From Hafnia paralvei ATCC 29927 (GTDB lineage Bacteria > Pseudomonadota > Gammaproteobacteria > Enterobacterales > Enterobacteriaceae): 64,000 nucleotides of DNA. The stretch covers positions 186,001 to 250,000 of the forward strand of contig NZ_LXET01000054.1 of assembly GCF_001655005.1 (NCBI RefSeq). The letters run 5' to 3'. The translations under genes were made by a program, and so were the position numbers. Below, piece by piece: positions 17,496-26,284 of the stretch (positions are counted from its first letter, which is position 1; each line of letters begins with the position of its first letter). The notes under the pieces were generated by a model. It had not been told where the DNA came from. It worked only from the letters and a program-made list of their open reading frames with translations, and made no database searches.

Positions 17496-18449
17496 CTATT
17501 TCTTACTAATACGAGTTTCAATCGCATCCATCAACATGCCGGTCACAGACACATCAGGGAAGGCAGCTTCAATCTCGCGAGCGCAGGTCGGGCTAGTAAC
17601 GTTAATCTCTGTCAAGCGATCGCCAATGATATCTAAACCAACAAAGATCAGGCCTTTTTCTTTCAGTACTGGGGCAACTTTGCGAGCAATAGCCCAGTCA
17701 CTTTCTGTCAGTGGGCGTGCTTCACCACGGCCACCCGCGGCCAAGTTACCACGAGTCTCTCCGCTCTTAGGAATACGAGCCAAACAGTATGGAACCGGCT
17801 CACCATCAACCACCAGAACACGTTTGTCACCATCTTTAATCGCTGGTAGGAAATTCTGCGCCATGCAGAAGCGGCTACTATGTTCTGTGAGCGTTTCGAT
17901 AATGACAGACAGGTTAGGATCTTCTGCTTTCACACGGAAAATAGATGCACCACCCATACCGTCTAACGGTTTAAGAATGATGTCACCGTGCTTGGCATAG
18001 AACTCACGAATGTGCTCGGCTTTACGCGTCACCAACGTGTCCGGCGTTAGATCGGCAAACCACGCGGTAAACAGCTTTTCGTTGCAATCACGCAGACTTT
18101 GCGGCTTGTTGACAATGAGCGTCCCTTTATCTTCAGCGCGCTCAAGGATATAAGTAGCATAAATAAACTCGGTATCAAACGGAGGATCTTTACGCATTAA
18201 GATGACGTCGAGATCGGACAGAGCAATATCCTGTTCGCCGTGGAACTCATACCAGCCCGCTTTATCTTCCTTCACGCTCAGCAACTGAGTACGCGCGCGC
18301 CCTTCGCCGACATACATGTAGAGATCGTTCATTTCCATGTAGTGCAACTCATAGCCACGGCGCTGTGCTTCTAGCAGCATCGCAAAGCTGGTGTCTTTTT
18401 TGATATTGATGGAAGAAATCGGGTCCATCACAATGCCAAGCTTAATCAT
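17496..18449 (-). CDS. gshB: Glutathione synthetase GshB
   Basis: ATP-grasp ligase joining gamma-glutamylcysteine and glycine, the last step of glutathione synthesis. 317 residues. MIKLGIVMDPISSINIKKD is the family start. Other conserved blocks are NKPQSLRDCNEK, the ATP-grasp loop LKPLDGMGGASIF and EINVTSPTCAREIE near the C-terminus. Downstream of rsmE with 9 nt between them. Confidence 0.97.
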   Translation of the reverse strand: MIKLGIVMDPISSINIKKDTSFAMLLEAQRRGYELHYMEMNDLYMYVGEGRARTQLLSVKEDKAGWYEFHGEQDIALSDLDVILMRKDPPFDTEFIYATYILERAEDKGTLIVNKPQSLRDCNEKLFTAWFADLTPDTLVTRKAEHIREFYAKHGDIILKPLDGMGGASIFRVKAEDPNLSVIIETLTEHSSRFCMAQNFLPAIKDGDKRVLVVDGEPVPYCLARIPKSGETRGNLAAGGRGEARPLTESDWAIARKVAPVLKEKGLIFVGLDIIGDRLTEINVTSPTCAREIEAAFPDVSVTGMLMDAIETRISKK

Positions 18450-18458
18450 TCTTTTCTC

Positions 18459-19190
18459 CTAGCCTAAATCGCCAAAGCGAACCTGAAGTGCGGTTATGGC
18501 TGTCAGCGCGGTGGTCTCAGTGCGTAATACACGAGGTCCTAACAGAATATCAGTAAATTGGTAACCTGCGGTCATAGCAATTTCATCGGCCGATAATCCA
18601 CCTTCTGGCCCTATCAGCAGACGAACGCGTTCAACAGGAAGCGGTAATGTGTTGATACTCGCATTGGCGCGTGGATGCAAATTCAGCTTCAGAGAATCAT
18701 CCTGTTCAGCGCACCATTGCTCCAAAAGCATCGTCGGGCGAATTTCAGGGATCACGTTACGTCCACACTGCTCGCACGCTGCAATAGCAATTTTCTGCCA
18801 TTGCCCCAACTTTTTCGCCATACGTTCAGCGTCTAACTTAACGCCACAACGCTCGGAAATCAGCGGAGTAATAATGCTAGCCCCCAATTCAATGGATTTT
18901 TGAATAGTGAACTCCATCTTCTCACCGCGGGAAATTACCTGTCCTAAATGCAGATGCAGCGGGGATTCACGATCTTCAAGCACACCTGACTGCACCTTCA
19001 CACGCACGTTTTTTTTACTGGCCGCAACAATATGTGCCACGAAAACCTGATTGCTACCGTCAAACAGTTGAATCTCATGGCCTTCGCTCATGCGTAGAAC
19101 TCGACCCACGTGATTGGCAGCCTCCTCACTCAGGTCTATTTCGCAAGGCGCCTCAAGGCGTTCAGGGTGATAAATACGAGGGATACGCAT
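18459..19190 (-). CDS. rsmE: 16S rRNA m3U1498 methyltransferase RsmE
   Basis: SPOUT-class (trefoil knot) methyltransferase modifying U1498 of 16S rRNA. 243 residues from ATG 19190, matching E. coli length and start MRIPRIYHPE. The alternative ATG 19202 sits directly against the AAGGA ribosome site, too close to be used. The knot region carries RLLIGPEGGLS and LGPRVLRTETTA. Between endA and gshB, as in E. coli. Confidence 0.96.
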   Translation of the reverse strand: MRIPRIYHPERLEAPCEIDLSEEAANHVGRVLRMSEGHEIQLFDGSNQVFVAHIVAASKKNVRVKVQSGVLEDRESPLHLHLGQVISRGEKMEFTIQKSIELGASIITPLISERCGVKLDAERMAKKLGQWQKIAIAACEQCGRNVIPEIRPTMLLEQWCAEQDDSLKLNLHPRANASINTLPLPVERVRLLIGPEGGLSADEIAMTAGYQFTDILLGPRVLRTETTALTAITALQVRFGDLG

Positions 19191-19313
19191 GAAATGGCTC
19201 ATCCTTATGAATGACGAGATAAGCGCCGCAACGCAGCGCTGCTAAAAAAGATATACGGGATTATAAAGGCTGGAGTAGCGACAATGCTAATCATCACGTC
19301 AAACCGTTAAAAC

Positions 19314-20024
19314 TCAGCCTTTAAGATTCTCGCAGGCTTGCTGGACATAAGGGTTATGATTCCCCTGCATGTTTGCAATCCGCTGGTCACGCAGACACTC
19401 CCACTTCGTGACTGGATATTGCCGATTCCATACATCAAATAGCTGAGTTTGCTGTTTCGACAACCTAATATTGTACTGGTCACGCATATAAAAATAGGTT
19501 CTAGCAATAGCACCACGAGCACGGGCGGGTGGCTCCGCCTGCTTGTTTTTGAAATCAACTTTCATCGGACATTGGCCATACTGCCCTTCTCCACCGCGCC
19601 ATTGACTATACATAAAGTTGTTGCGGTCACCGTTAACCTCTCCCACGGCAGGCTGTAAATTATGTAAATCAGTTTCAATTTTCACGTACTGGGGAATTTT
19701 GGCGCAGTTTTTTCGCCCCCCATCCTGCCAGCACTGCATTTGATGACCAAACTGCCATGCCGGTACAACGTGCTCCCATTCAATGCGTGAGGCACGGTTC
19801 AGGTTTTTACGCGGCTGATAGCCACAACTTTCAAGGTCGGGAATACCTTTTTTCCCCTGCCATTCAATCTTGCAGCCACAGTAGAACGAACCGGGTGCGT
19901 CTTGATTAACCTTAACCGCAGCCGCTTTTGCTTGAGTGAAATTATTAATTTTTTGTGCCTGCCCCGAAAACGGGTAAGCCAGAAGCGTCGATAACGTCAG
20001 CGCGTAATAAAATTTGCGAAGCAT
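19314..20024 (-). CDS. endA: DNA-specific endonuclease I, periplasmic
   Basis: Secreted non-specific DNA endonuclease of the periplasm. 236 residues. Signal peptide about residues 1-23 (ends SGQAQ). The His-Cys-type core is seen in RIEWEHVVPAWQFGHQMQCW, followed by NLQPAVGEVNGDRNNF, the active-site region of the EndA/Vvn family. Eight or more cysteines in the mature chain suggest disulfides. Confidence 0.96.
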   Translation of the reverse strand: MLRKFYYALTLSTLLAYPFSGQAQKINNFTQAKAAAVKVNQDAPGSFYCGCKIEWQGKKGIPDLESCGYQPRKNLNRASRIEWEHVVPAWQFGHQMQCWQDGGRKNCAKIPQYVKIETDLHNLQPAVGEVNGDRNNFMYSQWRGGEGQYGQCPMKVDFKNKQAEPPARARGAIARTYFYMRDQYNIRLSKQQTQLFDVWNRQYPVTKWECLRDQRIANMQGNHNPYVQQACENLKG

Positions 20025-20152
20025 ATTCCAAAAACAACATAAAAACGGAAAGGCCGCAGGGTAGACAATCCGCCTTAGTCACGCAAACTTTGAAGAGATT
20101 AAATTGTTAATAAATGAAGATTTGGATGTTTATTGCACATTTTAGGAAAGCT

Positions 20153-20686
20153 TTAACGCTCAGCAATCGTTCCGGGGCTGAAACTCAAAACTTGACCACA
20201 TTGTCGACAGCGATATTCTGACTCCTTGCGCATCACTTTATTATGACGACGCACGGTCAGCTGATGCAGTTGGCAGGCACAGCGATAAGGGTAAGTCTTA
20301 CCACTCACTGACTCCACGCCGAATTTATGGGTACGACGCGGTTCGATACCCAAAACATGTCCCATCATCCACTGCCATTCACGGCCATGAGGGGAAACCT
20401 TACCAAACTGTTTATAGACCAAAAGATGTGCCAACTCATGTGGCACCACTTCATCAATAAACGCCTGACCATTCTCTAGTAATAAGACTGGATTTAGACG
20501 AATCTCCCAATCTTGCAGCCATGCGGTTCCCGCAGTGGTGCCACGCTGTTGATAGCTGATTTTGGGTTCAGGATATTGAGTTTTTAGCTGTGCATTTGCT
20601 CGAGCCAACGCATTACGTAAGCACTGCATGACAGCCTGCTGTAAAGCAATAGGAAGTCTTCGGGAAACAAGAGCGCGTTGTGTCAT
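20153..20686 (-). CDS. sprT: SprT family zinc metalloprotease-like protein
   Basis: 177 residues from ATG 20686. The zinc-protease motif HELAH is at residues 83-87 in DEVVPHELAHLL, and a C-terminal zinc-ribbon-like pattern is given by YRCACQ and YRCRQCGQ. The E. coli homologue is a poorly characterised member of the SprT/Spartan fold family. The frame is open 24 codons upstream; 20686 fits the family N-terminus RRLPIALQQAVM. Next to endA as in E. coli. After it the synteny ends. Confidence 0.93.
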   Translation of the reverse strand: MTQRALVSRRLPIALQQAVMQCLRNALARANAQLKTQYPEPKISYQQRGTTAGTAWLQDWEIRLNPVLLLENGQAFIDEVVPHELAHLLVYKQFGKVSPHGREWQWMMGHVLGIEPRRTHKFGVESVSGKTYPYRCACQLHQLTVRRHNKVMRKESEYRCRQCGQVLSFSPGTIAER

Positions 20687-20919
20687 GCGTATTAGGATAA
20701 TCAGAGAAGGAGTCGCTCGCAAGCCCCATAGTTTTGAGACAATGACGCAGGGTAACACAGCGCCTATGCATCATTGCACCAATCAGTAAAAACATTAAAC
20801 ACTAAAGAATATCTGAACATTATCTTGTAGATATCTTTGAAGCCTTTCATCGTTAAATGTCTGCTCCAGCCAATAGGGTTGAGAATCTAACCTATTACAT
20901 CTTTATTACGATGAGATCA

Positions 20920-21417
20920 TTAACGTTGAGCGCTTTTTATTTCTGATGCAGCTTCAACTCTTTGTTGTAGATTTGAAACACGTGCATCACACTCAGTTGA
21001 AGATATACTGGCCATCGAAAATGCTTTGCTATCTTTAAAATAGCGGCCGCAAATAGCGGAAACATCTTCGGCGAACTTATTTGAGAAATTTTTCAACATA
21101 TCCATTTTACTTGTTTTTTTCTGTCTAAAATTTTCAAAGGAAAAAGTATCAGGATGATTATTAATCACACTGTATATTGCATATATTTCAACAGACTTAC
21201 GTCCCGACAACGCATTGCTCATTAAGGTATTTTCATCTATATCCTTAGACCATTTAAAAACAGTTTTATTTCCGCTGTCGAAATTTTTTCTATCATTTTT
21301 TAATAATGCAGAAAATACCTTACCCGCTTCTGTCTGATAAAAATCAGAAGGAAGAACGGCACCTGCCTTCAAAGACACGCTAGCCAACAGCAATAAAATA
21401 ACAAGATCCTTCGTCAT
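20920..21417 (-). CDS. Hypothetical exported protein, 165 residues
   Basis: I do not recognise a family. ATG 21417 gives a clear signal peptide, MTKDLVILLLLASVSLKAGA, and a mature chain beginning VLPSDFYQTEAGKVFSALL. The mature part is charged, mostly helical-looking, with two cysteines (AICGRYF and TECDARV) that could form a disulfide. The coding sequence is distinctly AT-richer than the neighbouring backbone, suggesting acquisition. The ribosome site GGAGAACG precedes 21417; seven codons upstream remain open. The next gene, a small lipoprotein, is on the same strand about 100 nt upstream. Confidence 0.75.
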   Translation of the reverse strand: MTKDLVILLLLASVSLKAGAVLPSDFYQTEAGKVFSALLKNDRKNFDSGNKTVFKWSKDIDENTLMSNALSGRKSVEIYAIYSVINNHPDTFSFENFRQKKTSKMDMLKNFSNKFAEDVSAICGRYFKDSKAFSMASISSTECDARVSNLQQRVEAASEIKSAQR

Positions 21418-21519
21418 TCGTTCTCCTATGTACCACAATTAAATTACAGGCATAGCTGACTGATTTGCAGACGTTTTCATAATCGATATACCTACAAGAC
21501 AGAGTCATAATAAATATTA

Positions 21520-21753
21520 TCAATGTTCATGATGGTGATGTTTATCATCGTGATGATAATCATGATGGTCATAGTTATCACTACTATCATAATTACTATC
21601 ATCACCTGAGTCACTTACCGCAATGGCAGCAACAACACCCACGATAAGGACCAATGCCCCTAAGGTTTTAAAATCGTCTCCGCTGAAATTTGCACACCCA
21701 ACAACGGATAGTGAAAGAATACCTATCAGAGAATTCCTTAAAAACTTCGCCAT
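21520..21753 (-). CDS. Small lipoprotein with histidine/aspartate-rich tail
   Basis: 77 residues. Signal sequence and lipobox SVVGC predict lipidation at Cys20. After a short linker there is a second hydrophobic stretch (about 32-47), then a strongly acidic and histidine-rich tail: nine His and many Asp in the last 17 residues (HHDYHHDDKHHHHEH). Such tails usually bind Zn, Ni or Cu, so a periplasmic metal-binding or buffering role is an inference. AGGTGA ribosome site upstream. No family recognised. AT-rich surroundings. Confidence 0.75.
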   Translation of the reverse strand: MAKFLRNSLIGILSLSVVGCANFSGDDFKTLGALVLIVGVVAAIAVSDSGDDSNYDSSDNYDHHDYHHDDKHHHHEH

Positions 21754-22567
21754 TCATATCACCTATACATCCATGTTGATTTTCTATTAAAGAAAATATA
21801 TACCGTAATTATGCCCATCGACCAAAACGCCTGCAGCAATATTAGGCTTTAATAAAATAAAAACAACTATAAATAGCATGTTTTCCCATTACAAATAACT
21901 ATTAAATATATATTAAGGGTAATTCATATCGTATTAAAAATAACTATCCACTCTATTTTTAATCTTCCTGAAAATCTACGGCAATATAACCGCCTCATCT
22001 ACCTACCCACCGATGTAGAATAAATCATATTTATTTCTTTCTTGCTGACAACTTATCTCATATATTAATTATTGTTAACACGGCGAAACGTTCACTCCAA
22101 GAATCATCAGCATGACAGCTCAAAACGTGTTCACCCGAGATACAACCTCGACAAGCAATGCTGAGAAGTCACGCAGGTGCCAGCGCTATAACAATGAAGG
22201 TGATACTGTGGCAGCGGACTGAAAGACGACCAATCATGCCCCATCATGCACAGACAGCTATGTAATATAACAATTATATTAATACTTACATAAAACCACT
22301 CAAAATAATTAAATTCATATTTATCATTACGATAAAACATTCCCATAATGACCATGAAATATTATTTTTAATAAAATCATACATATGCTAATAGCATATA
22401 GCTTGCTGATTTTTTTGAATAAAAAGCCGCCATCAAAAATGATACTCACTAAAGCAAAATATTGATTATTACCTATACTTATTTTCGTGGTGTGTATTGC
22501 TAAGCAATTGACGCAATAAGATTACGTCTATTTGTCGAGCTTAATATTCTTATGGGAGTGGCAGTTT
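21754..22567. other. 814-bp AT-rich gap upstream of cadBA
   Basis: No convincing gene on either strand; the only longer frame (22131-22355, minus) is low-complexity and lacks a ribosome site. The sequence is very AT-rich, the kind bound by H-NS and by CadC in E. coli cad control. cadC, which lies directly upstream of cadB in E. coli, is not here. The cadBA promoter must be in the right end; I could not assign -35/-10 boxes with confidence. Confidence 0.6.
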
Positions 22568-23893
22568 ATGGCATCTGCAAAGAAAATTGGCCTCATTGCC
22601 TGTACTGGTGTCGTTGCCGGTAATATGATGGGAAGCGGCATAGCATTACTACCCGCTAACCTCGCAAGCTTAGGGTCTATCGCTATTATTGGTTGGATCG
22701 TTGCACTAATTGGTGCAATTTCATTAGCTTATGTTTACGCCAGATTAGCAACCAAAAACCCTCAGGAAGGTGGTCCTATCGCCTACGCGGGTGAAATCGG
22801 TCCGGCCTTCGGTTTTCAAACCGGGGTACTCTATTACCATGCAAACTGGATTGGTAACCTTGCGATAGGTATTACCGCCGTATCGTATCTTTCTACCTTT
22901 TTCCCTATGTTTAACAGCCCGATACCCGCCGGTATCGCCTGTATCGCGATTGTCTGGATTTTTACCTTCGTCAATATGCTCGGCGGCGCATGGGTTAGTC
23001 GTTTAACCACCATAGGTCTGGTTCTCGTACTCATTCCCGTTATCGGTACAGGTATCGCGGGCTGGTACTGGTTTGATATGGGAACCTATCAAGCTAACTG
23101 GAATACCTCGGGCGGTACCGATTATCACGCCGTCATTAAAAGTATTCTGTTATGTCTGTGGGCCTTTATCGGCGTTGAGTCTGCGGCGGTAAGTACCGGT
23201 ATGGTGGAAAACCCAAAACGTAACGTTCCTATCGCAACGATGCTGGGGACATTCCTTGCCGGTATTGTCTACATCGCCGCAACACAGGTGATTGCCGGTA
23301 TGTATCCCGCCTCTCAGATGGCAGCATCCGGCGCTCCGTTTGCCGTCAGCGCCTCGACGATGGTCGGTAGCTGGGCTGGCCCAGTTGTTTCTGCATTTAC
23401 CGCCTTTGCCTGCTTAACATCATTAGGCTCATGGATGATGCTGGTTGGTCAAGCCGGCGCTCGTGCTGCCCACGATGGGAACTTCCCGAAAGTGTATGGC
23501 GAAATGGATAAAGATGGTATTCCGCGCAAGGGGCTATTCTTAGCAGCCATAAAAATGACGGTGCTGATGATTCTGATCACCGTGATGAATGCCAGCGGCG
23601 GTAAAGCCTCAGATCTGTTCGGTGAGCTGACAGGGATTGCCGTCTTGCTGACCATGCTGCCGTACTTCTACTCCTGTATCGACCTGATTCGCTTTGACGG
23701 TGCAAACCTGAAAAACATCCTGAGCCTGATTGCTTCAGTGTTGGGATGCGTGTTCTGCTTTATCGCCCTGATGGGCGCCAACTCGTTCGAACTCGCCGGT
23801 ACCTTCATCATCAGCCTGATTATCCTGATGTTCTACTCACGTAAAATGGGGCGTGATAAAGAAGCCAGCGCAGCCACCGGTGGCCAATCCTAA
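22568..23893 (+). CDS. cadB: Lysine/cadaverine antiporter CadB
   Basis: APC-superfamily antiporter importing lysine and exporting cadaverine in exchange, so that CadA can consume cytoplasmic protons. 441 residues, about 12 hydrophobic helices. N-terminus MASAKKIGLIACTGVVAGNMMGSGIALLP matches CadB; the helix-1 GxG-type substrate loop GNMMGSG is intact. ATG 22568 is preceded by GGGAGTGGCAG; an open extension of 12 codons has no homologous match. First gene of cadBA. Likely induced by low pH plus lysine, but the regulator is not adjacent. Confidence 0.96.
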   Translation: MASAKKIGLIACTGVVAGNMMGSGIALLPANLASLGSIAIIGWIVALIGAISLAYVYARLATKNPQEGGPIAYAGEIGPAFGFQTGVLYYHANWIGNLAIGITAVSYLSTFFPMFNSPIPAGIACIAIVWIFTFVNMLGGAWVSRLTTIGLVLVLIPVIGTGIAGWYWFDMGTYQANWNTSGGTDYHAVIKSILLCLWAFIGVESAAVSTGMVENPKRNVPIATMLGTFLAGIVYIAATQVIAGMYPASQMAASGAPFAVSASTMVGSWAGPVVSAFTAFACLTSLGSWMMLVGQAGARAAHDGNFPKVYGEMDKDGIPRKGLFLAAIKMTVLMILITVMNASGGKASDLFGELTGIAVLLTMLPYFYSCIDLIRFDGANLKNILSLIASVLGCVFCFIALMGANSFELAGTFIISLIILMFYSRKMGRDKEASAATGGQS

Positions 23894-23921
23894 CTAAGAT
23901 CTAAATATTTGCTAATACATG

Positions 23922-23949
23922 ATACCGAAGGCCTTCGCGCCTTCGGTAT
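23922..23949 (+). other. Hairpin between cadB and cadA
   Basis: Perfect 11-bp inverted repeat ATACCGAAGGC (23922-23932) / GCCTTCGGTAT (23939-23949), 6-nt loop, no T-run. It probably protects or partly terminates mRNA, setting unequal cadB and cadA expression. Confidence 0.6.
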
Positions 23950-23985
23950 TAATAACCCAGCCCACAGAAGTCTGGAGAGTTTTGC

Positions 23986-26205
23986 ATGAATATCATTGCC
24001 ATCATGAACGACTTAAGCGCTTATTTTAAGGAAGAACCACTGCGCGAACTGCATCAAGAATTGGAAAAGGAAGGATTCCGTATCGCCTACCCAAAAGACC
24101 GTAGTGATCTTCTGAAGCTTATTGAAAACAACTCTCGCCTGTGCGGCGTTATTTTCGATTGGGATAAATACAATCTTGAGTTAAGCGCTGAAATCAGCGA
24201 ACTCAACAAGCTGCTCCCTATTTATGCATTCGCAAATACTTACTCGACGCTTGACGTTAACATGAGCGATCTTCGCCTGAATGTTCGCTTCTTTGAATAT
24301 GCACTAGGCAGCGCACAGGATATTGCGACCAAGATTCGCCAGAGTACGGATCAATATATCGACACCATTCTGCCGCCGTTAACTAAAGCGCTGTTCAAAT
24401 ACGTTAAAGAAGAGAAATACACGTTCTGTACCCCCGGACACATGGGCGGCACCGCCTTCGATAAAAGCCCCGTCGGCAGTCTGTTCTACGATTTCTTTGG
24501 CGAAAATACTATGCGTTCAGATATTTCGATCTCCGTATCTGAACTGGGGTCGCTGCTCGATCACAGTGGGCCACATCGTGATGCAGAAGAGTATATCGCA
24601 CGCACGTTTAATGCCGATCGCAGCTATATCGTCACCAACGGCACTTCAACAGCCAATAAAATCGTCGGTATGTACTCCTCGCCCGCCGGTGCCACCATTC
24701 TGATTGACCGTAACTGCCATAAATCTTTGACCCATCTAATGATGATGAGCAACGTGGTTCCGGTGTATCTGCGCCCAACGCGTAACGCCTACGGCATTCT
24801 CGGCGGTATTCCACAAAGCGAATTCACCCGTGCCAGCATTGAAGAAAAAGTGAAAAACACGCCAAACGCAACGTGGCCCGTGCATGCTGTGATAACCAAC
24901 TCCACTTACGATGGCCTGTTCTACAATACCGAATACATTAAAAAAACGCTGGATGTTAAGTCGATTCACTTCGACTCCGCTTGGGTTCCCTATACCAACT
25001 TCCATCCGATTTACCAAGGCAAAGCGGGGATGAGCGGTGAACGTGTTCCGGGCAAAATCATTTATGAAACACAGTCCACGCATAAACTGCTAGCGGCGTT
25101 CTCGCAAGCTTCAATGATCCACGTGAAGGGCGAAATTAACGAAGAGACGTTTAACGAAGCCTATATGATGCATACCTCCACTTCACCGCATTACGGTATC
25201 GTTGCATCAACGGAAACCGCAGCGGCCATGATGAGAGGTAATGCAGGTAAGCGTTTGATCAATGGCTCAATTGAGCGAGCAATTCGCTTCCGTAAAGAGA
25301 TCCGCCGCCTGCGTGCAGAATCCGATGGTTGGTTCTTTGATGTTTGGCAGCCAGACAATATCGACGAAGTCGCATGCTGGCCGCTGAACCCACGCAATGA
25401 ATGGCACGGGTTCCCGAATATCGACAGCGATCATATGTATCTTGATCCCATCAAAGTTACCCTATTAACTCCAGGGCTTAGCCCGAACGGCACATTAGAG
25501 GATGAAGGGATCCCTGCATCGATCGTTTCCAAATACTTGGACGAACACGGTATTATCGTGGAAAAAACGGGGCCATATAACCTGCTGTTCCTGTTCAGCA
25601 TCGGGATCGACAAAACCAAAGCGCTCAGCCTGCTGCGTGCACTGACCGACTTCAAACGCGTATACGATCTCAATCTTCGGGTGAAGAACGTTTTACCATC
25701 GTTGTATAACGAGGCACCGGATTTCTATAAGGAGATGCGGATTCAGGAGTTGGCACAGGGCATCCATGCACTGGTAAAACATCATAATTTGCCCGATCTC
25801 ATGTACCGAGCCTTTGAAGTATTACCGCAGTTGGTGATGACGCCGCACGACGCATTCCAAGAGGAAGTACGCGGCAACATCGAACCCTGTGCGCTTGATG
25901 ACATGCTAGGTAAAGTCAGTGCGAATATGATCCTACCGTACCCTCCGGGCGTTCCGGTGGTTATGCCAGGGGAAATGCTCACAAAAGAGAGCCGCCCAGT
26001 ACTGAGTTTCCTGCAAATGCTGTGTGAAATTGGCGCACACTACCCAGGCTTTGAAACCGATATCCACGGCGTCCATCGCGATGGAAGCACCGGTAAATAC
26101 ATGGTGGTGGTATTGAAAGAAGGCGCGGATGAGCCCGGTGATAAACCGAGTGATACGGTGAAAAAGGCACCGGGGAAAAAGCCTTCGGCCGCTAAGAAAA
26201 AGTAA
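23986..26205 (+). CDS. cadA: Inducible lysine decarboxylase CadA
   Basis: PLP-dependent, fold-type I decarboxylase making cadaverine and CO2 from lysine, consuming a proton. 739 residues. An N-terminal response-regulator-like wing domain (1-130) precedes the core; PLP Lys367 is in STHKLLAAF, and TPGHMGGTAF and HFDSAWVPY are active-site blocks. A lysine/proline-rich tail of about 25 residues (after VVVLKEGAD) extends beyond the 715-residue E. coli protein. ATG 23986 follows GGAGAG. Second gene of cadBA. Confidence 0.98.
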   Translation: MNIIAIMNDLSAYFKEEPLRELHQELEKEGFRIAYPKDRSDLLKLIENNSRLCGVIFDWDKYNLELSAEISELNKLLPIYAFANTYSTLDVNMSDLRLNVRFFEYALGSAQDIATKIRQSTDQYIDTILPPLTKALFKYVKEEKYTFCTPGHMGGTAFDKSPVGSLFYDFFGENTMRSDISISVSELGSLLDHSGPHRDAEEYIARTFNADRSYIVTNGTSTANKIVGMYSSPAGATILIDRNCHKSLTHLMMMSNVVPVYLRPTRNAYGILGGIPQSEFTRASIEEKVKNTPNATWPVHAVITNSTYDGLFYNTEYIKKTLDVKSIHFDSAWVPYTNFHPIYQGKAGMSGERVPGKIIYETQSTHKLLAAFSQASMIHVKGEINEETFNEAYMMHTSTSPHYGIVASTETAAAMMRGNAGKRLINGSIERAIRFRKEIRRLRAESDGWFFDVWQPDNIDEVACWPLNPRNEWHGFPNIDSDHMYLDPIKVTLLTPGLSPNGTLEDEGIPASIVSKYLDEHGIIVEKTGPYNLLFLFSIGIDKTKALSLLRALTDFKRVYDLNLRVKNVLPSLYNEAPDFYKEMRIQELAQGIHALVKHHNLPDLMYRAFEVLPQLVMTPHDAFQEEVRGNIEPCALDDMLGKVSANMILPYPPGVPVVMPGEMLTKESRPVLSFLQMLCEIGAHYPGFETDIHGVHRDGSTGKYMVVVLKEGADEPGDKPSDTVKKAPGKKPSAAKKK

Positions 26206-26223
26206 CCGTTTGAAGATGTAAAA

Positions 26224-26247
26224 AAACCCGCCATTTATGGCGGGTTT
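26224..26247. terminator. Bidirectional terminator between cadA and ygiC
   Basis: Perfect 10-bp stem AAACCCGCCA (26224-26233) / TGGCGGGTTT (26238-26247) with loop TTTA. Flanking A-run on the left serves the minus-strand ygiC transcript and the T-tract on the right serves cadBA. Confidence 0.88.
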
Positions 26248-26284
26248 CTTCATCGTGTATCGTGAGACAACTGCTAATTCAGCA

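Noticed and set aside
19307..19558. 83-codon frame overlapping the 3' half of endA, possible frameshift
   Set aside because: EndA reads through intact for 236 residues with all expected motifs; the second frame is a shadow.
22131..22355. 74-codon minus-strand frame upstream of cadB
   Set aside because: Low-complexity aromatic/isoleucine sequence in AT-rich DNA, no ribosome site.
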